Positions 17,598 to 26,612 of a DNA stretch of 64,000 nt are shown here, in pieces. A program made the position numbers and the translations under genes. Source of the DNA: Streptococcus alactolyticus. GTDB lineage: Bacteria; Bacillota; Bacilli; Lactobacillales; Streptococcaceae. The stretch is taken from assembly GCF_012277075.1 (NCBI RefSeq), contig NZ_JAAXMT010000003.1, positions 62,001 to 126,000 of the forward strand, given 5' to 3'. Within the stretch, counting starts at the first letter, position 1; every line of letters starts with the position of its first letter. The notes below the pieces were generated by a model. The model was not told the DNA's origin, did no database searches, and saw only the letters and a program-made list of their open reading frames with translations.

Positions 17598-18307
17598 TGG
17601 CGATGTTAAAAGTGGACCACTTGTCTGTGCATTACGGTGTGATTCAAGCGGTTAAGGATGTTTCTTTTGAAGTCAATGAAGGCGAAGTCGTGACCCTTAT
17701 CGGTGCTAATGGAGCTGGTAAAACCTCTATTCTCCGTACGATTTCAGGTTTGGTGCGTCCAAGTGCTGGCGAAATCAACTTTTTAGGAAAAGAGATTCAG
17801 AAAGAGCCAGCTCGTAAAATTGTGGCTTCTGGTTTGTCGCAAGTTCCTGAAGGCCGACACGTTTTTCCAGGAATGACGGTTTTAGAAAACCTTGAACTAG
17901 GTGCCTTTTTACGCCGTGACCGTGAAGAAAATCAAAAGAATTTGAAGAAAATTTTTGACCGTTTCCCACGTTTGGAAGAACGTAAATCACAAGACGCTGC
18001 AACCTTGTCAGGTGGTGAACAGCAAATGCTTGCTATGGGAAGAGCCTTGATGAGTCAACCCAAATTATTGCTTTTAGATGAACCATCAATGGGATTGGCG
18101 CCAATTTTCATTCAAGAAATCTTTGACATTATCCAAGATATCCAAAAACAAGGAACAACAGTCTTGTTGATTGAGCAAAATGCCAACAAAGCCTTAGCCA
18201 TCGCTAACCGTGGTTACGTTTTGGAAACAGGTAAGATTGTCTTGTCAGGAACAGGTGAAGAATTATTGGCTTCTGAAGAAGTGCGTAAAGCTTACCTAGG
18301 AAGCTAG
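17597..18307 (+). CDS. livF: Branched-chain amino acid ABC transporter ATPase LivF
   Basis: A 236-residue ABC ATPase, the partner of LivG. Walker A is GANGAGKTS, the signature LSGGEQQM, Walker B LLLLDEPSMGLAP, and the switch region LLIEQN carries glutamine in place of histidine, usual for LivF. Last gene of the transporter. Confidence 0.95.
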   Translation: MAMLKVDHLSVHYGVIQAVKDVSFEVNEGEVVTLIGANGAGKTSILRTISGLVRPSAGEINFLGKEIQKEPARKIVASGLSQVPEGRHVFPGMTVLENLELGAFLRRDREENQKNLKKIFDRFPRLEERKSQDAATLSGGEQQMLAMGRALMSQPKLLLLDEPSMGLAPIFIQEIFDIIQDIQKQGTTVLLIEQNANKALAIANRGYVLETGKIVLSGTGEELLASEEVRKAYLGS

Positions 18308-18330
18308 TGATAATTGCCAATAGTATCACT
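18306..18330 (+). other. Hairpin after livF
   Basis: AGTGATA / TATCACT with an 11-base loop overlaps the livF stop. It lacks a T run, so it is a poor terminator. It may stabilise the 3' end, or be a protein-binding palindrome. Confidence 0.4.
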
Positions 18331-18420
18331 TGACTGCAACTAGCATGAACCATTTCCCTGATATCAAAAGAAAGCGTTATATGGTATAATAGTTGCGAAA
18401 AAAGGATTTGGAGAAATGAT

Positions 18421-19080
18421 ATGCCAGTAAAAGATTTTATGACGAAAAAAGTTGTCTATGTGTCGCCTGATACGACAGTAGCGCACGCGGCTGATATGAT
18501 GCGCGAGCAAAAGTTACGCCGCTTGCCTGTTATTGAAAACGATAAACTTGTCGGTCTTGTCACTGAAAGAACCATGGCAGAAGCTAGCCCTTCTAAAGCA
18601 ACGAGCTTGTCCATTTATGAAATGAATTACCTGCTCAATAAAACCAAGATTCGCGACGTGATGATTCGAGAAGTGGTGACGGTTTCCCCTTACGATAGGC
18701 TGGAAGATGCGATTTACCTCATGATGAAAAATCACGTTGGTATTTTGCCTGTTGTGGAAAACAATCGCGTACATGGTATTATCACCGATAAAGATGTTTT
18801 CAAAGCCTTTCTTGAAATTTCAGGATATGGCGAAGAAGGGGTGCGGGTCATTATCTCAGCAGATGATACTGTGGGCACTCTGGCTAAAATCACAGAAACC
18901 ATTTCAGCGGATAATCTAAATATCAAACGCACGGTGGTTGCCACACGCAAGTCTGGTAAAGTTGCTATTGAAATTCAAATTGACGGAAAAGTGGATCCAT
19001 CGCATTTAGAAAAAGCCTTGCTGGCCAAGGGTATTCAAGTGGATTCTATTGAATTGACAGAAGCCAAATCATTGGATTAA
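18421..19080 (+). CDS. CBS-domain protein (AcuB-like, CBS-CBS-ACT)
   Basis: A 219-residue cytoplasmic protein. Two CBS domains occupy roughly residues 1-60 and 75-135 (VKDFMTKKVVYVSPDTTV and IRDVMIREVVTVSPYDRL are their starts), followed by an ACT-like domain (VRVIISADDTVGTLAKITE) to about residue 210. CBS pairs usually bind adenine nucleotides and ACT domains amino acids. Its place right after livF is a common streptococcal order, so it may link energy or amino acid status to branched-chain amino acid uptake. It has its own promoter (TATAAT near 18385) and a ribosome site. The function is not established. Confidence 0.8.
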   Translation: MPVKDFMTKKVVYVSPDTTVAHAADMMREQKLRRLPVIENDKLVGLVTERTMAEASPSKATSLSIYEMNYLLNKTKIRDVMIREVVTVSPYDRLEDAIYLMMKNHVGILPVVENNRVHGIITDKDVFKAFLEISGYGEEGVRVIISADDTVGTLAKITETISADNLNIKRTVVATRKSGKVAIEIQIDGKVDPSHLEKALLAKGIQVDSIELTEAKSLD

Positions 19081-19115
19081 CAAGGATTTAGCTAGGTTGT
19101 TACACAAGTCTATTT

Positions 19116-19146
19116 AGGTGCTGCCATATTCGGTAGTGCCTTTTTG
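19116..19146 (+). terminator. Terminator after the CBS-domain gene
   Basis: A 10-bp stem AGGTGCTGCC / GGTAGTGCCT (with wobble pairs), loop ATATTC, then TTTTT. Confidence 0.85.
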
Positions 19147-19192
19147 CTATATTTTTGATAGAATAGAAGTAATAAGTTTGGAAGGAATTTTC

Positions 19193-19822
19193 ATGAAAAA
19201 CGGAGTAATCATCTCTTTTGAGGGACCTGACGGATCTGGTAAAACCAGCGTTTTAGAACGCATCATTCCACTATTGCAAGCGCAAGGGCTTAGTGTCTTG
19301 GCGACACGAGAGCCAGGTGGTGTGGCGATTGCAGAGCGGATTCGAGAGGTGATTTTAGACGTCCATCACGTTAATATGGACTATAAGACGGAATTGCTTT
19401 TGTATATGGCAGCACGTCGTCAACACTATGTGGAAAAAGTCTTGCCAGCCTTGGAAAATGGGAAGATTGTACTGATTGACCGCTTTATTGATAGCTCGAT
19501 TGCTTATCAGGGCGCAGGGCGTGGTTTGGATGAGGCGACCATTACACAACTCAATGATTTTGCAACAGACGGTCGTAAACCTGATATTACCATTTATTTG
19601 GATATCGAATCAGAACTTGGCTTGCAACGCATTGCTCAAAATGCTGAACGTGAGGTCAATCGTCTGGATTTGGAAAAATTAGATATGCACCAACGCGTGC
19701 GTCAAGGCTATTTGCGTTTGGCAGAACAGGAAAAAGACCGTATTGTGACCATCGATGCCTCACGTGACTTGGACAGCGTCGTTGAAGAGGTGTATCAGGT
19801 GATTTTACAACACTTAGCGTAG
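19193..19822 (+). CDS. tmk: Thymidylate kinase
   Basis: Phosphorylates dTMP to dTDP for DNA synthesis. The 209-residue protein has a P-loop [11 protein letters not shown] (9-19), the DRF motif ([18 protein letters not shown]) and the TREPGG nucleotide-binding segment. The start at 19193 follows a GGAAGG site; an earlier in-frame start at 19118 would place the terminator and promoter inside the gene. It heads the tmk-holB-yaaT-yabA-rsmI operon, linking nucleotide supply to replication genes. Confidence 0.97.
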   Translation: MKNGVIISFEGPDGSGKTSVLERIIPLLQAQGLSVLATREPGGVAIAERIREVILDVHHVNMDYKTELLLYMAARRQHYVEKVLPALENGKIVLIDRFIDSSIAYQGAGRGLDEATITQLNDFATDGRKPDITIYLDIESELGLQRIAQNAEREVNRLDLEKLDMHQRVRQGYLRLAEQEKDRIVTIDASRDLDSVVEEVYQVILQHLA

Positions 19823-19833
19823 GTAGTAGGAAA

Positions 19834-20715
19834 ATGAAAATGGATTTGGAAAGCTTGCAGCCTCATCTTTTTGAGGAATTCAATCACATCTTAAGGTCAG
19901 ATAGGATGAGCCATGCCTATCTTTTTTCTGGAGATTTTGCGAGCTTGGACTTTGCCCTTTACTTAGCTAAAAGCCGTTTTTGTGAGCATTTTCAAGATGG
20001 CTTGCCTTGTGGCAAGTGCCGTGAATGTGTTCTCATCGCTGAGAATGAATTTTCAGATGTGAAACAAATCAAGCCAACAGGTCAAGTTATTAAAACAGAT
20101 ACGATTCGTGACTTGTTGCGGGACTTTTCACGCTCAGGTTTTGAGAGCCAATCGCAAGTTTTTATCATTCAGGATTGTGACAAGATGCATCCAAACGCCG
20201 CTAATAGCCTGTTAAAATTCATTGAAGAGCCGCAAAGTTCGTCTTATATGATTTTGCTGACGAGTGATGAAAGCAAGGTCTTGCCAACCATTAAGAGCCG
20301 TACCCAAGTCATTCGTTTTCCAAAAAACGAGGCGCTATTACGCAAACAGGCTGAAGAAGCTGGTGTTTTAAAGACACAGGCAGAGATTTTGGTTGCCTTG
20401 GCTAAGACGCCCCAACACCTTGAAAAATTGATACAGGATAAAAAGGTTGAGGAGTTGTTGCAAGCGAGCGAGCGTTTTGTCGCTACCTTGTTTAAAGACA
20501 CGGATACGGCTTATTTGGAAGTCAATGAGTTGGTGAAGTTGGCTCCTGAAAAAAGCGAGCAAGAGTTGGCTTTTCAGGTGTTGACTTTGTATTTATCCAA
20601 ACACCTCGAGCGCAAACAAACTTTGGTTTATTTGGAAAAGGCTTATCAAGCTCAGCAAATGTGGAAAAGTAATGTGAGTTTTCAAAACGTATTAGAATAT
20701 ATGGTGGTTTCATGA
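19834..20715 (+). CDS. holB: DNA polymerase III delta' subunit
   Basis: Clamp-loader subunit of 293 residues. It has the zinc-module cysteines CGKCREC near residue 63 and NSLLKFIEEP, the conserved sensor-region segment of clamp loaders. The P-loop position is degenerate (SGDFASLD), as expected for delta', which does not hydrolyse ATP. Its stop codon overlaps the start of yaaT by four bases. Confidence 0.92.
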   Translation: MKMDLESLQPHLFEEFNHILRSDRMSHAYLFSGDFASLDFALYLAKSRFCEHFQDGLPCGKCRECVLIAENEFSDVKQIKPTGQVIKTDTIRDLLRDFSRSGFESQSQVFIIQDCDKMHPNAANSLLKFIEEPQSSSYMILLTSDESKVLPTIKSRTQVIRFPKNEALLRKQAEEAGVLKTQAEILVALAKTPQHLEKLIQDKKVEELLQASERFVATLFKDTDTAYLEVNELVKLAPEKSEQELAFQVLTLYLSKHLERKQTLVYLEKAYQAQQMWKSNVSFQNVLEYMVVS

Positions 20716-21512
20716 CAGAAGTATTGCGTATCAAATATAAAGAAACAGGTGGCATTGCCTATGTCTTGCCTAATCGCTGCTACAAACTTGGCGAGCAGGT
20801 GGTTGTCAAAAACAAAAAAGGCAATCGCTTAGCAGAAGTGGTCTGCGAAAATCAGGACATTGACGACACAAAATTACCAGCTGAAATGGATGTGATTTCG
20901 CGAGCAGCTGATGCCAAGGATATCAAGCATTATCAAGACAATAAAGCCTTTGCCAAAGACTCTTTTGAGGCTGTTAATCACTTGGTTGCTCTCAATCAAT
21001 TGCAGATGAAGGTCATTGATATCGTCTTTCCTTTGGAGCGCGATTATGTGCTTATCACTTTTTCGGCGGAAGAACGGGTTGATTTTCGAAAATTGCTGCG
21101 TGATTTGGCTAGTCATTTCAAGACAAGGATTGAATTAAGACAGATTAACAATCGGGAGGAAACCAAGGTTTACGGCGGTTTGGGCCCTTGTGGTCGTACG
21201 CTTTGTTGCTCAACTTTTCTGGGTGAATTTCCACCTGTTTCCATCAAAATGGTTAAAAATCAAGGCATGTCACTGAGCACAGGCAAGACAACTGGTCGCT
21301 GTGGTCGCCTCATGTGTTGCTTGAGTTTTGAGGATGATTTTTACAGAGAAGCCAAGGAAAAATTCCCTGATGTGGGAAGTGACATCGAAACGGCAGAAGG
21401 TGTGGGAAGTGTGGCCAGCATTGACGTCTTTTCAGATACCATTAAAGTGAAATTTCCTGAAAAACACGCCCTATTAACATATACTTTAGATGAGGTCAAA
21501 CGATATGGATAA
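20712..21512 (+). CDS. yaaT: PSP1-domain protein YaaT (RicT)
   Basis: A 266-residue protein with the PSP1 domain and two cysteine clusters, [13 protein letters not shown] and [13 protein letters not shown]. In B. subtilis the cysteines of RicT hold Fe-S clusters in the RicA-RicF-RicT complex that modulates RNase Y. Here it lies in its usual place between holB and yabA, overlapping both genes. YlbF (RicF-like) is at 12.97 kb, so two members of the complex are present in the window. Confidence 0.88.
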   Translation: MTEVLRIKYKETGGIAYVLPNRCYKLGEQVVVKNKKGNRLAEVVCENQDIDDTKLPAEMDVISRAADAKDIKHYQDNKAFAKDSFEAVNHLVALNQLQMKVIDIVFPLERDYVLITFSAEERVDFRKLLRDLASHFKTRIELRQINNREETKVYGGLGPCGRTLCCSTFLGEFPPVSIKMVKNQGMSLSTGKTTGRCGRLMCCLSFEDDFYREAKEKFPDVGSDIETAEGVGSVASIDVFSDTIKVKFPEKHALLTYTLDEVKRYG

Positions 21513-21825
21513 GAAAAAATTATTTGATGCTTTTGACGGTTTTTCGCAAAATTTGATGATTACATTGGCTGAAATTGATGCCATGAAAAAACAAGTCCAA
21601 TCGCTTTTGGAAGAAAACACCGCATTGCGTCTTGAAAATGATAAATTAAGAACGCGCCTTGCTCAATTGGAAGAAAATGCTTCGGCTAAGACCTCTAAAC
21701 AAGGAAAACGCTATATTGAAAGCATCTACCACGATGGCTTCCACATCTGCAACGATTACTACGGACAACGTCGTGAAAATGATGAGGAGTGCATGTTTTG
21801 TATGGAAGTGCTAGATAGAGAGTGA
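21505..21825 (+). CDS. yabA: Replication initiation control protein YabA
   Basis: A 106-residue protein with an N-terminal leucine-zipper-like coiled coil ([36 protein letters not shown], about 16-52) and a C-terminal zinc site (HICNDYYG...[10 protein letters not shown]). YabA binds DnaA and DnaN and limits over-initiation of replication. The start at 21505 (MDKKKLFD) overlaps the yaaT stop (ATGGATAA), consistent with coupling. Confidence 0.93.
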   Translation: MDKKKLFDAFDGFSQNLMITLAEIDAMKKQVQSLLEENTALRLENDKLRTRLAQLEENASAKTSKQGKRYIESIYHDGFHICNDYYGQRRENDEECMFCMEVLDRE

Positions 21826-21832
21826 GGTTGTG

Positions 21833-22702
21833 ATGCAGGTCCAAAAAAGTTATCATAACGCTTCTACGACAGGTGAATTGTATCTTGTTCCAACGCCTAT
21901 CGGCAACTTTCAAGACATGACTTTTAGAGCGGTTGAGGTTTTGCAGACGGTGGATTTTGTCTGTGCAGAAGACACTCGAAACACAGGAATTTTGCTGAAA
22001 CACTTTGATATACCGGTAAAACAGATTAGTTTTCACGAGCACAATGCCTATGACAAAATTCCTGAGTTGATTGCCCTGTTAAAAGACGGCAAACGTTTGG
22101 CACAGGTATCTGATGCAGGGATGCCGTCCATTTCTGACCCAGGTCATGATTTGGTCAAGGCAGCTATCGAAGAAGGTATTCCTGTCATTTCTTTGCCAGG
22201 GGCATCGGCTGGTATTACCGCATTGATTGCCAGTGGTTTGGCGCCTCAACCCCATGTGTTCTACGGTTTTCTTCCCAGAAAAGCTGGGCAGCAAAAAGAA
22301 TTTTTTGAGAGCAAGAAAGCCTATCCTGAAACGCAAATTTTCTATGAATCACCTTATCGCGTGTTGGATACGCTTAGCAATATGCAGGACATTTATGGCG
22401 ACCGCCCCATCGTTCTTGTCCGTGAATTAACCAAAATTTACGAAGAATACCAACGAGGAACGATTTCAGAAATCATGGAGCATATCACCCAAGTGCCTTT
22501 GAAGGGGGAGTGTCTTTTGATTGTATCGGGGCAAGATGAAACAGCTATTCCCCAAGAAAGTGTGGCTCTGAGCGACATTCCAGACTTGGTCAATGACTTG
22601 ATTGCCTCAGGAGAAAAAACAAATCAAGCCATCAAAAAAGTTGCTAAAACCTATGGTTTAAAACGCCAAGAGGTTTACAACGCTTATCACAATATTGATT
22701 AA
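21833..22702 (+). CDS. rsmI: 16S rRNA (cytidine-1402 2'-O)-methyltransferase
   Basis: A SAM-dependent tetrapyrrole-methylase-fold enzyme of 289 residues. Marks are LYLVPTPIGNFQDMTFRAVEVL, the CAEDTRNTGILL segment and the VSDAGMPSISDPGHDLV glycine-rich SAM region. It modifies C1402 of 16S rRNA in the decoding centre. I start at the ATG at 21833; a GTG one codon before is possible. It follows yabA by seven bases and ends the operon at a strong terminator. Confidence 0.95.
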   Translation: MQVQKSYHNASTTGELYLVPTPIGNFQDMTFRAVEVLQTVDFVCAEDTRNTGILLKHFDIPVKQISFHEHNAYDKIPELIALLKDGKRLAQVSDAGMPSISDPGHDLVKAAIEEGIPVISLPGASAGITALIASGLAPQPHVFYGFLPRKAGQQKEFFESKKAYPETQIFYESPYRVLDTLSNMQDIYGDRPIVLVRELTKIYEEYQRGTISEIMEHITQVPLKGECLLIVSGQDETAIPQESVALSDIPDLVNDLIASGEKTNQAIKKVAKTYGLKRQEVYNAYHNID

Positions 22703-22708
22703 ATATCC

Positions 22709-22741
22709 AAAAGAGTCGAGTTGCTAGCACGACTCTTTTTG
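22709..22741 (+). terminator. Terminator after rsmI
   Basis: Stem AAAGAGTCG / CGACTCTTT with an 11-base loop, then T run. Confidence 0.9.
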
Positions 22742-22922
22742 TGTTATAAAATATGACATAATCTAACGACAAACATTTCGGGTAAAAGCTTACATCAGAT
22801 GTATTTGGGGAAAAGTGGAAGAAAAAGCGGTTTTGTTTGAGAAAAGATAGTCGTTTGTCTTAAAAACAAGTAACATTCTAGGTTATAAATGCAGAAAATT
22901 TAGAAATTTTTTGTAAAAAGTA
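22742..22922. other. Gene-free region upstream of amtB
   Basis: About 340 bp separate rsmI and amtB. Apart from the rsmI terminator and the GlnR promoter I see no gene. A GCAGAAAATT stretch near 22890 matches the right half of a CodY box but the left half is poor, so I do not call it. Confidence 0.5.
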
Positions 22923-22959
22923 TTGCTTTTAGGAAAACTTAGTGTTATATTATCTAACA
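22923..22959 (+). promoter_or_regulatory. amtB promoter with GlnR box
   Basis: -35 TTGCTT (22923-22928), 17-base spacer, -10 TATATT (22946-22951). TGTTA-TATTATC-TAACA (22943-22959) fits the GlnR consensus TGTNA-N7-TNACA exactly and covers the -10. GlnR would repress amtB-glnK when nitrogen is plentiful. Confidence 0.85.
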
Positions 22960-23045
22960 TAATAACTCAAGTCATTGAGGTTGACATCTTTAGGAAGTGG
23001 CTTTTTATCCAAAAGTCGTGGTAAAGAGAGTAAAGGAGATAGGAT

Positions 23046-24281
23046 ATGAATTCAGGAAGTATAGCGTTTATCATTATTTGCGCGAGTTTGGTTTTTCTTA
23101 TGACACCGGGTCTGGCTTTCTTCTATGGTGGCTTAGGGAGGCGTAAGAATGTCATCAACACGATGATGATGTGTGTCTTGCCGATTGCTCTGGCGTCAGT
23201 GATGTGGATTGTTTGTGGGTATTCTCTTTCTTTTGGTGGAAAAGGGGATATCATCGGAAATCTGTCCCATGTCTTTCTAAATGGTGTCAGTGAAACAACA
23301 AGCACACGTGGTCTAGAAATTCCAGATGCCTTATTTGCAGCATTTCAAATGATGTTTCCGATTATTACGGTTGCCATTTTAACAGGGGCAGCTGCAGGGC
23401 GTATGCGTTTTAGTGCTTTGATTATCTTTATTGTTTTTTGGCTCTTATTGGTCTATTTCCCATTTGCTCATATGGTTTGGGATGAAGGGCTTCTTGCTAA
23501 ATGGGGAACCATTGACTTTGCTGGTGGCGATGTGGTTCATATCACGTCAGGGGTGTCAGGTTTGGTTCTAGCCTTGATGCTTGGTAAACGTCGTGACTAT
23601 CATCGTTTGGAATACCGTCCTCACAACGTACCATTTGTCTTTTTAGGAGCTGGTATCCTTTGGTTTGGTTGGTTTGGTTTTAACGCTGGGTCAGCTCTTG
23701 CAGCAGATGGACTTGCGGTTCATGCTTTTATCACAACACATATCGCAGCAGCATCAGCCCTATTATCATGGATGATTGTTGAAAAAATCATGGCGGGTCG
23801 TTTCTCACTTGTAGGCGCGTCAACAGGTTTGGTAGCAGGGCTTGTTGCGATCACACCAGGGGCAGGTTTTGTATCAACTTGGAGTTCTCTTATCATTGGT
23901 CTTTGTGTGAGTCCTATTTGTTACTTTGCTATTTCTGTTTTGAAACCAAAATTAGCTTATGATGATGCCTTGGATGCCTTTGGTTGTCACGGTATCGGTG
24001 GTATCTTTGGTGGTCTAGCAACAGCTATTTTCACAACGCCAGAATTGGCTCTTGATTCGCATAATGTTGGTTTGATTTATGGCAATGCTCACTTGCTTTT
24101 GGTCACAGTAGCTGCTATTATCTTTACAATTGTTTGGTCAGCGGTAGCAAGTTTTGTGATTATCAAAGTCATTTCGCTCTTTATGGACATCCGTGTGGAA
24201 GAACGTTTGGAAGCAATTGGTCTTGATGATGCTGAGCATAAAGAAACAGCCTACCCAACCTTCATGGGATTGGATTCTTAA
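23046..24281 (+). CDS. amtB: Ammonium transporter
   Basis: A 411-residue Amt/Rh channel with about 11 membrane helices. FFYGGLGRRKNVINTMMMC and FAHMVWDEG (pore region), VHITSGVSG and DAFGCHGIGGIFGGL (pore histidines) are family landmarks. It conducts ammonium under nitrogen limitation and is gated by the PII protein encoded 21 bases downstream. The leader after the GlnR promoter is about 85 bases long. Confidence 0.95.
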   Translation: MNSGSIAFIIICASLVFLMTPGLAFFYGGLGRRKNVINTMMMCVLPIALASVMWIVCGYSLSFGGKGDIIGNLSHVFLNGVSETTSTRGLEIPDALFAAFQMMFPIITVAILTGAAAGRMRFSALIIFIVFWLLLVYFPFAHMVWDEGLLAKWGTIDFAGGDVVHITSGVSGLVLALMLGKRRDYHRLEYRPHNVPFVFLGAGILWFGWFGFNAGSALAADGLAVHAFITTHIAAASALLSWMIVEKIMAGRFSLVGASTGLVAGLVAITPGAGFVSTWSSLIIGLCVSPICYFAISVLKPKLAYDDALDAFGCHGIGGIFGGLATAIFTTPELALDSHNVGLIYGNAHLLLVTVAAIIFTIVWSAVASFVIIKVISLFMDIRVEERLEAIGLDDAEHKETAYPTFMGLDS

Positions 24282-24302
24282 TAAAAGCGAGGAAGTGACA
24301 TT

Positions 24303-24644
24303 ATGAAAAAAGTAGAAGCCATTATTCGAGCAGACCGCTTGGAAGATTTAAAGGATGCCCTGTCTAAGAAGAATCTGACCAATGGCATGACTGTCAGTCA
24401 GGTTTTGGGCCACGGCAAGCAACGTGGATTTGCGGAATATGTTCGTGGTCAAAAAATTGTGCCAACCTTACTGGCAAAAGTTAAGGTGGAAATCGTGGTT
24501 TGCGATGCTTTGGTGGATGATGTGGTGAGTAGTATCTGCCAGACTGTTCGGACAGGCGATGTCGGCGATGGGAAGATTTTTATCATTCCAGTTGATGAGG
24601 TGATTCGCATTCGGACAGGCGAAAAGGGCAGAGATGCTCTCTAA
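24303..24644 (+). CDS. glnK: Nitrogen regulatory PII protein
   Basis: A 113-residue PII protein. The B- and C-loop parts ([23 protein letters not shown]) that bind ATP and 2-oxoglutarate are intact. In the T-loop the tyrosine that is uridylylated in enteric PII (Tyr51) aligns with an isoleucine (I52, in RGQKIVPTL), so control is probably by ligand binding only, as in other Firmicutes. It should plug AmtB when nitrogen is sufficient. Confidence 0.95.
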   Translation: MKKVEAIIRADRLEDLKDALSKKNLTNGMTVSQVLGHGKQRGFAEYVRGQKIVPTLLAKVKVEIVVCDALVDDVVSSICQTVRTGDVGDGKIFIIPVDEVIRIRTGEKGRDAL

Positions 24645-24645
24645 T

Positions 24646-24678
24646 CAAAAAAACGAGGACGGCTAAGTCCTCATTTTT
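24646..24678. terminator. Bidirectional terminator between glnK and cutC
   Basis: GAGGAC / GTCCTC stem (24655-24672) with A-rich and T-rich flanks on both sides, placed between convergent genes. Confidence 0.85.
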
Positions 24679-24683
24679 GGCTT

Positions 24684-25316
24684 TTAGGCCATGATTTTAG
24701 TACCGTGGGCGGCTTGGGCACCCGTTTGTTTAATCAAATCTTGGTAGTTTTCTGCTGTCACGCCACCGCCAATCATGATTTCAATGCGACCGTCAGCATA
24801 TTCAACCAAGTCTTTCAAGTGGGTGATGTTTTCAGTAATTGGGTTATTTTGAGCAGACCCATGTGTCAAAATACGCGTGAAGCCTAAGTCCACCAATTGG
24901 TCAATGGCTTCTGTTTGTTGATCAAGTGGGATATGGTCAAAAGCCATGTGGAAAACTAGCGGCAAGCCCTGTGTTGCTGGCAAGAGTTGTTCAATAGCGT
25001 CTTGGTCAATGAGGTTGTCCTCGGTTAACAATCCCAAAACCAAGCTATCACTTTCTAATTCCACCGCGCGTAAAATATCATCTTCCATGATGCGCAATTC
25101 ACTATCATTATAGACAAAATTCCCTCCACGCGGACGAATCATAGTGGCTAGGGCAATGCTTTTTTCATGGAGATAGCGCGCTGCTTCCTTGATAACCCCA
25201 TAAGAGGGAGTCGTACCGCCAACGGCTAAGTTATCGCACAATTCAACGCGTTTAATCGTATCATCGAGCTGGTTAAGGCGTGTGGTATTTTCTGCACAAA
25301 ATTCTTTAATAATCAT
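24684..25316 (-). CDS. cutC: Copper homeostasis protein CutC
   Basis: A 210-residue TIM-barrel protein. VELCDNLAVGGTTPSYGVIKEA, MIRPRGGNFVYND and the C-terminal HGTKI match CutC. It was named for copper tolerance in E. coli, but its biochemical role remains unclear. A strong AAAAGGAG site precedes the ATG. It stands alone, convergent to amtB-glnK. Confidence 0.9.
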   Translation of the reverse strand: MIIKEFCAENTTRLNQLDDTIKRVELCDNLAVGGTTPSYGVIKEAARYLHEKSIALATMIRPRGGNFVYNDSELRIMEDDILRAVELESDSLVLGLLTEDNLIDQDAIEQLLPATQGLPLVFHMAFDHIPLDQQTEAIDQLVDLGFTRILTHGSAQNNPITENITHLKDLVEYADGRIEIMIGGGVTAENYQDLIKQTGAQAAHGTKIMA

Positions 25317-25394
25317 GAAAACTCCTTTTCTAGTCCTTCGTTATCATTATAACATGATTATTTATAAATCATTTGAGTAAAAATCTTAAAAATC

Positions 25395-25424
25395 TTTACA
25401 AAATTCAGAATATTATGCTATAAT
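25395..25424 (+). promoter_or_regulatory. serC promoter with candidate CodY box
   Basis: -35 TTTACA (25395-25400) and extended -10 TGCTATAAT (TATAAT at 25419-25424), spacer 18. Within it AAAATTCAGAATATT (25400-25414) matches the CodY consensus at 12 of 15 bases, including the central TTCAGAA. Confidence 0.55.
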
Positions 25425-25452
25425 TTATAACAATTATAACGGAGGTATTTTT

Positions 25453-26550
25453 ATGACAATTTACAATTTCTCTGCAGGTCCTGCAGTGTTGCCAAAACCC
25501 GTGCTTGAACAAGCACAGCGTGAAATGCTTGACTACCAAGGTAGCGGCATGAGTGTTTTAGAAATGTCCCACCGTTCCAAAGAGTTTGACCACATTATTA
25601 AAGAAGCAGAACGCTTGTTGCGTGAATTGATGGCGATTCCTGATAATTATAAGGTACTGTTTCTTCAAGGTGGTGCATCAACGCAATTTACAATGCTGCC
25701 TTTGAATCTAGCAAAGGGGCGTAAAGCGTACTATCTCGTTGGAGGATCATGGGGGAAAAAAGCTTATGCAGAAGCTGTAAAATTGTCCAAAACCATTCCT
25801 TTTGAGCCTGTTTTGTTGGCATCGTCTGAGGATACGGTGTATGACCATATTCCAACATTTGACCCTAAAACCATTGATCCAGAAGCCGCTTATGTGCATA
25901 TCACAACCAACAATACCATTGAGGGAACAGCCATTTATGACCTTCCTGATACCAATGGTGTGCCGATTGTCGCTGATATGTCGTCTAATATTTTAGCTGC
26001 GCGCTACAATGTGGAAGATTTTGCGGTTATTTATGCAGGCGGTCAAAAGAACATTGGTCCTGCAGGTGTGACTGTGGTTATTATCCGCGAAGATTTCCTA
26101 AACGACGAGCCAACTTTGTCATCAATGCTGGATTATCGCATCCAAGCAGAGGCAGGTTCGCTCTACAATACCCCACCAGCTTATAGCATTTACATTTCAA
26201 AATTGGTTTTTGAGTGGGTCAAGGCCTTTGGTGGTGTGGATAAAATGGAAGAAGCCAATCGTGAAAAATCAGGACTTTTGTACGATTTCATTGACCAGTC
26301 TGATTTTTACACCAATCCTGTTAAAAATCCAGCCCAACGTTCTGTTGCCAATGTTCCTTTTGTGACACCAAGTAAAGAATTGGATGCGCAGTTTGTGGCA
26401 GAAGCGACAGCGCTTGGCTTTAAAAACATCAAAGGGCACCGCTCAGTTGGAGGCATGCGTGCAAGTCTTTACAACGCATTCCCACGTCAAGGTGTGGTGG
26501 ATTTGATTGCCTTTATGAAGCAATTTGAAGCTGAAAATAAATCTAACTAA
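25453..26550 (+). CDS. serC: Phosphoserine aminotransferase
   Basis: A PLP enzyme of 365 residues that turns 3-phosphohydroxypyruvate and glutamate into phosphoserine. [10 protein letters not shown] (5-14) is the family start; the PLP lysine is K199 in [12 protein letters not shown]; the C-terminal [15 protein letters not shown] binds the substrate phosphate. Start fixed by a CGGAGG site. Its partner serA lies downstream, separated by a small acetyltransferase. serB is not in this window. Confidence 0.95.
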   Translation: MTIYNFSAGPAVLPKPVLEQAQREMLDYQGSGMSVLEMSHRSKEFDHIIKEAERLLRELMAIPDNYKVLFLQGGASTQFTMLPLNLAKGRKAYYLVGGSWGKKAYAEAVKLSKTIPFEPVLLASSEDTVYDHIPTFDPKTIDPEAAYVHITTNNTIEGTAIYDLPDTNGVPIVADMSSNILAARYNVEDFAVIYAGGQKNIGPAGVTVVIIREDFLNDEPTLSSMLDYRIQAEAGSLYNTPPAYSIYISKLVFEWVKAFGGVDKMEEANREKSGLLYDFIDQSDFYTNPVKNPAQRSVANVPFVTPSKELDAQFVAEATALGFKNIKGHRSVGGMRASLYNAFPRQGVVDLIAFMKQFEAENKSN

Positions 26551-26612
26551 TGCCCTTTTTACAGCAGAAATGTTATACAATAGGTGTATATCAATAAAAA
26601 AGAGGTAATAAA

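Noticed and set aside
18306-18330. CYS-box reading of the TGATA...TATCA palindrome after livF
   Set aside because: The spacing is 11, not 9, the third element is missing, and it overlaps a stop codon, so a hairpin is the simpler reading.
22885-22905. Half CodY box upstream of amtB
   Set aside because: Only the right half (CAGAAAATT) matches; the left half is poor.
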